The notes under the pieces were generated by a model. The model made no database searches and was not told the origin of the DNA. It saw only the letters and a program-made list of their open reading frames with translations. The translations under genes were made by a program, and so were the position numbers. A DNA stretch of 5,731 bases from Chloroflexota bacterium (GTDB lineage: Bacteria; Chloroflexota; Anaerolineae; UBA3071), in the NCBI GenBank assembly GCA_014383605.1, contig JACNHM010000349.1, positions 1 through 5,731 on the forward strand, in the 5' to 3' direction. Positions 1-5,154 of this stretch are shown in pieces. How positions within the stretch are numbered: the stretch's first letter is position 1; each line of letters opens with the position of its first letter.

Positions 1-392
1 TGGAGTTCGATGGGGAGAGCGGTCGAATCAGCGAGCGGATTCCCGGCGGTTACGTTTTCGTTGATGGGGCGGGAGTGGGCGATATTGGTCCGGTGGTGAT
101 GCGTGATCGGGAAGCCCTCGCCAGTGCAGGCTTCGTAGTAGCAGTGATCAAGCTAGATGGGAAGACGGGGCAGCCTGCTGGGCGGCCAGAGATCATCTCC
201 CGAGGCTTCGTCTATGTGCGGGACTCGGTGGAGCTCATCGAGTTGGCTCAGGACATGATCCTGGAGGTGATAGAGAAGAACGACATGGGGCGAGCAGCCA
301 TTAGCGACAGAGTGCGAAGCGAGTTGGGCAAGCTGTTCTACAACGAGACCAAGCGCCGGCCCATGATTATGCCGGTGATTATGGAGGTGTAA
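1..392 (+). CDS. rnj: Ribonuclease J, C-terminal part (5' end outside window)
   Basis: RNase J is a metallo-beta-lactamase/beta-CASP exo- and endoribonuclease that degrades and matures RNA in the cytoplasm. Only the last 129 codons are visible (frame starts at base 3, stop TAA 390-392). The catalytic metallo-beta-lactamase and beta-CASP motifs therefore lie upstream of the window. What is visible matches the conserved end of the family: a GGYVFVDG segment, then a GDIGPVVMRDR stretch, then PEIISRGFVYVRDS, a helical stretch, and a terminal RRPMIMPVIMEV strand typical of RNase J C-termini. The GTG at 75 is internal and not a real start, because homologous sequence continues upstream in frame to the window edge. 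The gene is followed directly by a strong hairpin terminator, so it probably belongs to a different transcription unit from the genes downstream. I am confident of the family. With one copy in view I cannot say whether it is a J1 or J2 type. Confidence 0.93.
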   Translation, partial: EFDGESGRISERIPGGYVFVDGAGVGDIGPVVMRDREALASAGFVVAVIKLDGKTGQPAGRPEIISRGFVYVRDSVELIELAQDMILEVIEKNDMGRAAISDRVRSELGKLFYNETKRRPMIMPVIMEV

Positions 393-416
393 CGAACGCG
401 AAAACGTGTTGCGTGG

Positions 417-447
417 CAAAAGCGCGCTAGACAGTAGCGCGCTTTTG
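417..447 (+). terminator. Intrinsic terminator after RNase J gene
   Basis: A perfect inverted repeat starts 25 nt after the RNase J stop: arm 417-429 (CAAAAGCGCGCTA), 5-nt loop GACAG (430-434), arm 435-447 (TAGCGCGCTTTTG). The 3' arm ends in TTTT and runs on into GTGTTATAAT, so the U-tract is short and partly in the stem. The A-tract in the 5' arm means the hairpin could also work on the opposite strand. The position between two genes and the 13 perfect pairs support termination. The short U-tract leaves some doubt about efficiency. Confidence 0.85.
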
Positions 448-456
448 TGTTATAAT
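428..456 (+). promoter_or_regulatory. Sigma-70-type promoter with extended -10, embedded in the terminator
   Basis: The -35 element is TAGACA (428-433, 5 of 6 to TTGACA). It is followed by a 17-bp spacer and the -10 element TATAAT (451-456, perfect), preceded by TGT (448-450), which makes an extended -10 (TGN). Predicted transcription start is near 463, giving a 5' leader of about 60 nt before the ATG at 522. This is the only convincing promoter I see in the window. It lies 66 nt upstream of the first gene of the five-gene run, so it is the natural driver of that operon. The -35 box overlaps the loop and stem of the RNase J terminator hairpin. Confidence 0.8.
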
Positions 457-521
457 CGGGTTGTCGCGCAACGTTTGGCAACGATGTCAGTTCCGAGTTA
501 AGCAAGAAAGGCAGGTGCATC

Positions 522-2246
522 ATGAAAAAGGCGGCTCGTTTTGTCCTCTTGTTTCTCGTTGTCCTCGTTCTCACCTCCCCGGTGGTCAGGGCTCAGGGGC
601 CGCCTACTATCACGCAGGTGAATTCCCAGGTGGCGGTGCTGGAGGACTCTAACCTCGATATCAAGTACCGCCTGACTTTCTGGGAGAGCGAGCCTCGGGA
701 CAAGATCACCACCATGGGCCCCTTCGATGCCGGCCACCGCATCCTGGATGCCCACATCGAGCACGACGGCCAGGAGACGCCCGTGAGCCTGGTCAGCAAG
801 GGCGGCGGCTTCTACACCGTTCCCTTCGGGCTGAGCACCACGGCGGGCCGGGAGTACACCGTCCAGGTGCACTATCGGGTAGAGCGTGCTCTGGACGTGA
901 CAGAGATTGACGGGGTGGAGCACCGCGTGCTGGCCTGGGCGCCCATCCAGTGGAGCCTGTACATCGGCGAGCAGATCGTGACCTTCATTTTGCCCATCGA
1001 GCTGCCGGCCGATGTCACCCAGCCGGAGCAGGTGACCGATGAGCTGGTGGATAAGGCGGCCATCGTGGTGGACGACGCCAACGTTTCCTCTTTCGACCGC
1101 TGGGTCTACTATCCCACCCCCGACGAGGCCACAGGCAAGAACTGGCTCTCCATCTACATCTCCAAGAAGAACGTTCCCTCTGAGTACCACTTCACCCCCA
1201 AAGTCTACATCCCTGGCCGCCACTTCGCCGAGCTGCCGGCCGAGCCCGTCGCTCCCGCCGGGAAGTTCACTCCCACCGAGGAGCCTGAGCCTGCGCCCAG
1301 CCGTTCTCTTCTGCCCTACCTCTTTCTGTTCGGAGTTCTAGGGCTGTTCGTAGCCGGCGTCATCGTCTTCATCATCTTCCGCCTGGTCTCGCCCAAGGCT
1401 GCGCCGGAGGAGTACCAGGCCCCGGAGATCGAGATCGAGACCTTCGCTCAGCCGGGGGTGGTGCCGGACCTGGAGGCCATCGAGGCGGCCCTATACATCG
1501 GCGACACGGCCAAGGTGATAACCCTGGTGATCATGTCCCTCTCCCAGCGGGATGTGCTGACGGTGCTCAACAAGCGGCCCCTGCAACTGGAGATAACTAA
1601 CCCCGATTTGGAGATGAGCGATTACGAGCGGGCACTGGTGGCGGGCATCGCCGACGACGGCACGCTGCCCCAGTCAACCATTGAGCGGGTGATGACCCTG
1701 CTCTCGGCCCGGTTGCAGACCAAGATGTGGAACGCCGACCCTGAGGCCACTCGCGACACCTACCGGCGGCGGGCCGAGGATGCCTGGGACGACTACCGCC
1801 GACAGGAGCCCGCGCGTCGTTGGGGCTGGGGCCACCCGTCGTTCCCCTGGATCATCCTGGCTCCCAGCTACCGGCCCTACCGCCCTGTCCCTGTCCCCGT
1901 CACTCGGGGCCCCACGCCCCTGGAGACGCTGCGCGAATCCCCGCTGGTCGGTGCCGCCGACCAGATGGCTGGCGTGTTGGAGGGCGTGGCCGACAACATC
2001 ACCACCCGGGCCGAGGGGCTGGCCACCTCTACCGCCCACTTCCTCGACCGCGTAGTCGGGCGGGAGGATGCCGGGTACGACGCCTGTCACTCGGCGTGCC
2101 ACAGCGCGTGCCACTCCGCCTGCGTCCACGATGCTTGCCACAGCGCCTGCGTCCACGACGCCTGTCACAGCGCTTGCCACAGCGCGTGCGTCTGCCACAG
2201 CGCGTGCCACAGCGCTTGCCACAGCGCGTGCGTGAGCAGTTTCTAG
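522..2246 (+). CDS. Signal-peptide, single-TM DUF2207-like protein with C-terminal CHSA Cys/His repeat tail
   Basis: This 574-aa protein has four visible parts. Residues 1-24 are a signal peptide (KK, hydrophobic core, VRA|Q cleavage). Residues 25 to about 235 form a beta-rich extracytoplasmic domain containing a YTVQVHYRV strand. After a Pro/Glu linker, residues 263-286 are a strong transmembrane helix. Residues from 287 are then predicted cytoplasmic. They contain a helical domain (about 313-428) whose start, PDLEAIEAALYIGD...VITLVIMSLSQRDVL, resembles the cytoplasmic part of DUF2207 membrane proteins. A Trp/Pro-rich stretch (about 430-465) and an amphipathic helical region (about 465-515) follow. 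The last 53 residues hold the CHSA repeats (522-570) and end VSSF. There is no Cys outside that tail. DUF2207 proteins often end in a Gly/Ser-rich tail; here the Cys/His array takes that place. ATG 522 is supported by upstream AAAGG/AGGTG and the signal peptide. The DUF2207 link is from pattern memory, and the function is unknown. The tail is the best candidate substrate for the radical SAM enzyme encoded at 5155. Confidence 0.9.
   Translation: MKKAARFVLLFLVVLVLTSPVVRAQGPPTITQVNSQVAVLEDSNLDIKYRLTFWESEPRDKITTMGPFDAGHRILDAHIEHDGQETPVSLVSKGGGFYTVPFGLSTTAGREYTVQVHYRVERALDVTEIDGVEHRVLAWAPIQWSLYIGEQIVTFILPIELPADVTQPEQVTDELVDKAAIVVDDANVSSFDRWVYYPTPDEATGKNWLSIYISKKNVPSEYHFTPKVYIPGRHFAELPAEPVAPAGKFTPTEEPEPAPSRSLLPYLFLFGVLGLFVAGVIVFIIFRLVSPKAAPEEYQAPEIEIETFAQPGVVPDLEAIEAALYIGDTAKVITLVIMSLSQRDVLTVLNKRPLQLEITNPDLEMSDYERALVAGIADDGTLPQSTIERVMTLLSARLQTKMWNADPEATRDTYRRRAEDAWDDYRRQEPARRWGWGHPSFPWIILAPSYRPYRPVPVPVTRGPTPLETLRESPLVGAADQMAGVLEGVADNITTRAEGLATSTAHFLDRVVGREDAGYDACHSACHSACHSACVHDACHSACVHDACHSACHSACVCHSACHSACHSACVSSF
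2085..2231 (+). repeat. Coding tandem repeat, 12-bp units specifying CHSA (Cys-His-Ser-Ala)
   Basis: Encodes residues 522-570 of the 574-aa protein: nine HSA units and two variant HDA units, separated by 13 Cys. Valines at 535, 544, 557 and 571 punctuate the array into four blocks. The first and last blocks are the identical 13-residue CHSACHSACHSAC, and the inner two begin HDAC. The consensus DNA unit is TGCCACAGCGCG with synonymous variation (TGT/TGC, AGC/TCC/TCG, GCG/GCC/GCT). The codon variation means the peptide pattern is not just very recent slippage, although copy number could still vary between strains. Confidence 0.95.
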
Positions 2247-2271
2247 GGGGTTAGAGATAGGAGCAATCAGT

Positions 2272-3840
2272 ATGAAAACCAATCAATGTCTCATCGCACT
2301 TGCCCTGGGGCTGTGTTTGGCCCTGGGGTTACTGTGGTTACTGGGAAACCAGACCAGTATAGCTCTTGCTGACCCTGGCATCCTGTACGTGGCCCCGGGC
2401 GGCGACTGTGGCGGGGCGACGCCCTGCTACGCCACCGTCCAGGCGGCGGTGGATGCGGCCAATGCTGGCGACGAAATCCGCGTGGCCGAGGGTACCTACA
2501 CCGGCGTCAGCGCCCGCGCTGGGGTCACTCAGACGGTGTACATCAACAAGACTGTGGCCATCCGGGGCGGCTATACCACAGCCAACTGGACCACCCCCGA
2601 CCCGGCGGCTAATCCCACGACGCTGAACGCCCTTGGGCTGGGACGGGTCTTGGTTATCACCGGCACCATCGCCCCCACTGTAGAGGGGTTGCGTATCACC
2701 GGGGGCAATGCCAGGGGGCTGGGTGGGGATCCCTGGGAGTACGATGCTGGCGGCGGGGTGTACGTCTACAGGGCCACGGCTACCATCAGCGGCTGCGTGG
2801 TCTACAGTAACACGGCCAGCACAGCCGGCCATGGTCGCGGCGGCGGGCTATACCTCAGGGATAGCCCCACCACGCTGAGCGGCAACACGGTGCAGGGCAA
2901 CACAGCCAGCACAGTCAGCTCGGGCTACGGCGGCGGGCTGTTCCTCGAGGGTAGCGACGCCACGCTGAGCGGCAACACGGTGCAGGGCAACACGGCCAGC
3001 ACAGCCAGCCATGGTCGCGGCGGCGGGCTGTTCCTGTCGGTTAGCCTCACCACGCTGAGCGGCGATACGGTGCAGGGCAACACAGCCAGCACAGCCGGGG
3101 ATGGCTACGGCGGCGGGCTGTACCTCTACGGGCCCACGGCCACCATCAACAAGTGCGTGGTCATCAGCAACACAGCCAGCACAGCTGGGGATGGCTACGG
3201 CGGCGGGCTGTACTTCTACTATAGCGGTAACGCCACGCTGAGCGGCAGCCTGGTGCAGGGCAACGCGGCCAGCACAGCCAACTGGGGCTCCGGCGGCGGG
3301 CTGTACCTCGAGGGTAGCGACGCTACACTCACCAATAACGTCGTAGCCGACAACCGCAGCAATGGCGCCGGCGCCGGCATATACGTCGAGAAGAGCAATC
3401 CCCGCCTGCTGCACACCACCATCGCCAACAACGCCGGCGGCGACGGCAGCGGGGTGTACGTGACGAATGACGATACGAACTACTCCACCATTGCTTTGAC
3501 CAACGCCATCATCTCGGGGCACACGGTGGGCATCACCGTTACCCAGGGCAATACGGCGACGCTGAACGGCACCCTGTGGCACGGCAACACCACCAACTGG
3601 GACGGCGCAGGTACGGTCAACCACACCAACGACCACAGCGGTGCCCCGGCCTTCGTCAACCCCTCTGCCCGGGACTACCACCTCACCGCCGGCTCGGCGG
3701 CGATTGATGCCGGGGTGGACGCTGGGGTGACGACGGACATAGACGGCGACACCCGTCCCTGGGGTGACGGCTACGACATCGGCGCTGATGAGTTCAAGAT
3801 GTGGCAACTCTATCTGCCCATCGTGCTCAAAATGCGCTAA
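2272..3840 (+). CDS. Secreted right-handed beta-helix repeat protein with YLPIV C-terminal tail
   Basis: The 522-aa product starts with a signal peptide (long Leu/Ala core, probable cleavage ALA|D at 33/34). The N-terminal part (about 37-75) is the usual opening of bacterial parallel beta-helix proteins: ILYVAPGG, a C46/C52 pair, then VQAAVDAANAGDEIRVAEGTYTG. Residues 160 to about 400 are helix rungs marked by GGGxYx strands at 160, 190, 220, 250, 280, 310 and 341, with degenerate ones at 367 and 392. The end of the fold carries the common signature DIDGDTRPWGDGYDIGADEF-like sequence (to about 508), followed at once by WQLYLPIVLKMR. Such proteins resemble pectate-lyase/Pmp-type adhesins and surface proteins. 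I see no basis for assigning an enzymatic activity. The ATG is set by AGGAG at 2259-2263 (8-nt spacing) and the signal peptide. It begins 25 nt after the CHSA-tail gene. Location is probably extracellular or surface-attached. Confidence 0.9.
   Translation: MKTNQCLIALALGLCLALGLLWLLGNQTSIALADPGILYVAPGGDCGGATPCYATVQAAVDAANAGDEIRVAEGTYTGVSARAGVTQTVYINKTVAIRGGYTTANWTTPDPAANPTTLNALGLGRVLVITGTIAPTVEGLRITGGNARGLGGDPWEYDAGGGVYVYRATATISGCVVYSNTASTAGHGRGGGLYLRDSPTTLSGNTVQGNTASTVSSGYGGGLFLEGSDATLSGNTVQGNTASTASHGRGGGLFLSVSLTTLSGDTVQGNTASTAGDGYGGGLYLYGPTATINKCVVISNTASTAGDGYGGGLYFYYSGNATLSGSLVQGNAASTANWGSGGGLYLEGSDATLTNNVVADNRSNGAGAGIYVEKSNPRLLHTTIANNAGGDGSGVYVTNDDTNYSTIALTNAIISGHTVGITVTQGNTATLNGTLWHGNTTNWDGAGTVNHTNDHSGAPAFVNPSARDYHLTAGSAAIDAGVDAGVTTDIDGDTRPWGDGYDIGADEFKMWQLYLPIVLKMR
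2749..3369 (+). repeat. 90-bp in-frame tandem repeats encoding beta-helix rungs
   Basis: Seven successive units begin with a Gly-Gly-Gly codon run at 2749, 2839, 2929, 3019, 3109, 3199 and 3292. The spacing is exactly 90 bp for five steps, then 93; the last unit is shorter (about 78 bp). Units 2-4 are nearly identical in their middle part (GCTGAGCGGCAACACGGTGC and the GGCAACAC.GCCAGCACAG that follows it). This indicates recent duplication or gene conversion. The repeats encode 30-residue rungs of the form GGGLYL...TLSGNTVQGNTAST. Confidence 0.93.
3808..3837 (+). other. C-terminal YLPIV tail of the beta-helix protein
   Basis: Encodes LYLPIVLKMR, residues 513-522: a short hydrophobic strand with Pro at position 4, then basic residues at the very end. 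A closely matching tail (VYLPIVVKNY) ends the protein encoded at 4259-5149, although the two proteins are otherwise unrelated. I recall many exported Chloroflexota proteins ending this way. The role, whether sorting, anchoring or secretion, is not established to my knowledge. Confidence 0.6.
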
Positions 3841-3867
3841 TCAACGAACATAGACAACTATCAAAAC

Positions 3868-3873
3868 AGGAGG
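3868..3873 (+). promoter_or_regulatory. Consensus Shine-Dalgarno AGGAGG for the 118-aa gene
   Basis: A perfect AGGAGG sits 9 nt before ATG 3883, in an A-rich, unstructured leader. It is the strongest evidence that the small unrecognised ORF is a real, well-translated gene and that it starts at this ATG. Confidence 0.85.
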
Positions 3874-3882
3874 AAAACAAAA

Positions 3883-4239
3883 ATGATAGACCTTACACAA
3901 GTCGAGGAAGCTGGGGCCTGGCATCTGTTCAAGCCCTGCGAAAGCGATCGGGAGCTCATCTTCGGCCCTCAAGTTCCTGAGGGTGAGTGGTGGGTGCTGA
4001 CTAGCATCCACGCCAAGAATAACTCAGGCCCAACGCCGGAGATCAACGTGGCGGTCTGGGACGGCAACGAATGGATGTGCCTGGCCAGCAAGGCTAACAC
4101 CGTGCAATACGACGGTGTGTTCTGGTCGGGCAGCATCCTCATGGGGCCAGGGTGGCGGTTGGGCGCCTGGTTCCGAGGCGCGAAGGAAGGGGACACCCTC
4201 CAATCAGACGCCACATACCACAAGTTGGCAGTAGGATAG
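3883..4239 (+). CDS. Small Trp-rich beta-type protein, 118 aa, unknown function
   Basis: I do not recognise a named family. The protein has no signal peptide and no membrane segment. It holds eight Trp (13, 36, 37, 59, 64, 81, 91, 96) and two Cys (19, 66). The pattern of alternating strands and turns (PEGEWWVLTSIHAKNN, then NVAVWDGNEW, VFWSGSILMGPGWRLGAWF, GDTLQSDATYHKLAVG) looks like a compact beta-sandwich. It recalls small phage- or host-encoded proteins in which a P.G...V.TSI.A.N strand is followed by a GD-containing strand and a final atypical-repeat strand; this is a weak resemblance. A perfect Shine-Dalgarno and the 42-nt and 19-nt gaps to its neighbours mark it as an operon member. 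It is the only apparently non-exported, non-enzymatic product between two secreted proteins, so it could be a cytoplasmic partner or be exported by a non-Sec route. Function is left open. Confidence 0.8.
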   Translation: MIDLTQVEEAGAWHLFKPCESDRELIFGPQVPEGEWWVLTSIHAKNNSGPTPEINVAVWDGNEWMCLASKANTVQYDGVFWSGSILMGPGWRLGAWFRGAKEGDTLQSDATYHKLAVG

Positions 4240-4241
4240 CC

Positions 4242-4248
4242 AGGAGGT
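4242..4248 (+). promoter_or_regulatory. Shine-Dalgarno AGGAGGT supporting the TTG start at 4259
   Basis: AGGAGGT lies just after the previous stop and 10 nt before TTG 4259. No ATG or GTG in this frame sits between it and the signal-peptide sequence. The site therefore decides in favour of a TTG initiation codon, giving MKHSTLKH at the N-terminus. Confidence 0.8.
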
Positions 4249-4258
4249 AAAACTTTAA

Positions 4259-5149
4259 TTGAAACATTCGACCTTAAAACACTTGATATCCATTGCTCTT
4301 GTTCTCTGCCTGAGTGCGCTGCTGGCCAGCGTCGTCTATGCAGGCATTACCAGCAACGAGCACATGAGCAACGCCCATTTTGGGCCGTCAGTGACCCAAT
4401 TCCCATCGGGGACATCTGTCGTCTATGTGGTCTTCGACTACAGGGATATGCATAGCGAGGAGATCACCATAAAGGTCTGGAGCCCCATTGGGGAGGTGCT
4501 CTTCGAACGGATTCAGGCTTACTCAGACTCGGGATCGGAATCCATCGAGGTCCCAGGGCCGCAGGGAGGAGCTTTCCCTGACGGCCGATATGTCACCAAC
4601 TTCTACCGAGGCCTTTTTCCCTACAAGACTCTCCTGTGGGATGTAGGTGAAGTGACGACTCCTACCCCCACGACTACGGGCACGCTTGTGCCGGTGGTGG
4701 ACGTCTCACCAGCGGTGGGCTACGCCGGCCAGGAGTTCATCCTCACTGGCTGGAATTTCACACCCAACGGCCTGGTGCATGAGAGTTACAAAGATCCCAA
4801 TCAGGAAGACCATTACATTACCTCCTTCTACGCCGACCCGTCTGGCGGGTTCGTGCGGACCATTGCCTCGCAAGCGGACTGGCTCTTCGGAGCCTATACC
4901 TACACAGCATTCGACTCCGACCAGGGCTATGGCGCCTCTGTGGAGTTCACAATCTCCGGGCCTCAGCCCACAGCTACACCTACCGCGACCCCGACCACTA
5001 CGCCGACCAGCACTCCCACATCAACGCCAACCACAACTGCGACCACCACGCCGACCGGCACACCCACGCCAACATCAACTCCAACCAATACAACTACTCC
5101 CCTGCCAAGCCATGATGTCTATCTGCCGATCGTCGTGAAGAACTACTGA
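4259..5149 (+). CDS. Secreted two-domain beta-sandwich protein with Thr/Pro linker and YLPIV tail
   Basis: The 296-aa product begins at TTG and has a signal peptide of 28 residues (LISIALVLCLSALLASVVYA|G). Residues 29 to about 131 form a beta-rich domain of no family I can name. A short Thr/Pro linker (133-142) follows. Residues about 146-233 resemble an Ig-like/IPT-type domain: VDVSPAVGYAGQEFILTGWNFTPNG, then a YADPSGGFVRTI strand, an AYTYTAFDSDQG strand and VEFTIS at the end. Residues 237-283 are almost pure Thr and Pro, a stalk-like linker probably exposed and possibly O-glycosylated. The protein ends VYLPIVVKNY. The architecture of signal peptide, globular domains, PT stalk and short hydrophobic/basic tail is that of a cell-surface protein. 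It begins 19 nt after the 118-aa gene and ends 5 nt before the radical SAM gene, so it is probably co-expressed with that enzyme. It is not Cys-rich, so it is an unlikely thioether substrate. Confidence 0.88.
   Translation: MKHSTLKHLISIALVLCLSALLASVVYAGITSNEHMSNAHFGPSVTQFPSGTSVVYVVFDYRDMHSEEITIKVWSPIGEVLFERIQAYSDSGSESIEVPGPQGGAFPDGRYVTNFYRGLFPYKTLLWDVGEVTTPTPTTTGTLVPVVDVSPAVGYAGQEFILTGWNFTPNGLVHESYKDPNQEDHYITSFYADPSGGFVRTIASQADWLFGAYTYTAFDSDQGYGASVEFTISGPQPTATPTATPTTTPTSTPTSTPTTTATTTPTGTPTPTSTPTNTTTPLPSHDVYLPIVVKNY
4967..5107 (+). repeat. Thr/Pro-rich low-complexity linker (coding)
   Basis: Encodes residues 237-283, built from irregular PTxTPT units (PTATPTATPTTTPTSTP and similar). At DNA level it is a degenerate series of ACN and CCN codons with varied third bases, so the composition is kept by selection on the protein rather than by simple repeat expansion. 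It separates the Ig-like domain from the YLPIV tail. Confidence 0.9.
5117..5146 (+). other. C-terminal YLPIV tail of the PT-linker protein
   Basis: Encodes VYLPIVVKNY, residues 287-296. It shares YLPIV plus a Lys in the last three residues with the end of the beta-helix protein (LYLPIVLKMR). The tail follows the Thr/Pro stalk here and follows the folded domain directly in the other protein, so the motif behaves as a portable C-terminal module. Confidence 0.6.
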
Positions 5150-5152
5150 GGA
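5148..5152 (+). promoter_or_regulatory. Very close Shine-Dalgarno-like GAGGA before ATG 5155
   Basis: GAGGA overlaps the stop codon of the upstream gene and leaves only 2 nt to the ATG, well under the usual 5-9 nt. In this frame the next upstream codons give no better start. Translation of the radical SAM enzyme probably depends on ribosomes finishing the upstream gene, which would keep the enzyme low relative to the surface proteins. Confidence 0.4.
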
Positions 5153-5154
5153 TC

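Noticed and set aside
468..483. Direct repeat GCAACG (468-473 and 478-483) near the predicted transcription start, possible operator
   Set aside because: Only 6 bp each, not palindromic, and easily expected by chance. Too weak to call a regulator site.
498..1223. 241-codon open frame on the minus strand opposite the 574-aa gene
   Set aside because: It lies entirely over a convincing gene with signal peptide and domains. The translation is low-complexity Val/Gly/His-rich, as expected from the complement of GC-rich codons, and it lacks a ribosome site.
2085..2231. CRISPR-like array, given regular short repeats
   Set aside because: Units are 12 bp, contiguous, have no unique spacers and are in frame with a gene. 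They are coding repeats.
2085..2231. Classical multiheme cytochrome c (CxxCH)
   Set aside because: The spacing is C-x3-C-H, not C-x2-C-H, and the predicted side of the membrane is cytoplasmic. Kept only as a weak alternative for metal binding.
1820..2254. Plus-strand alternative frame giving an Arg/Gln/Pro repeat (PQRVPQRL)
   Set aside because: It is the out-of-frame reading of the CHSA repeat DNA. The in-frame version is continuous with a 574-aa protein that has a signal peptide and TM helix.
1674..2282. 202-codon minus-strand frame covering the CHSA repeat
   Set aside because: The Ala/Val repeat it encodes is the complement of the 12-bp CHSA units. No promoter or ribosome site, and it overlaps two plus-strand genes.
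2848..3807. 319-codon open frame on the minus strand opposite the beta-helix gene
   Set aside because: Its repeats (AGCVALHR-type) simply mirror the 90-bp repeats of the plus-strand gene. A shadow frame with no independent support.
3849..3880. Possible promoter in the 42-nt gap before the 118-aa gene (TAGACA near 3851)
   Set aside because: There is no -10-like hexamer at a suitable distance, and the gap is filled by the Shine-Dalgarno leader.
4259..5149. LPXTG-type sortase or PEP-CTERM anchor at the end of the PT-linker protein
   Set aside because: No LPXTG, no PEP motif and no TM segment before the basic end. The tail YLPIVVKNY is a different, shorter motif.
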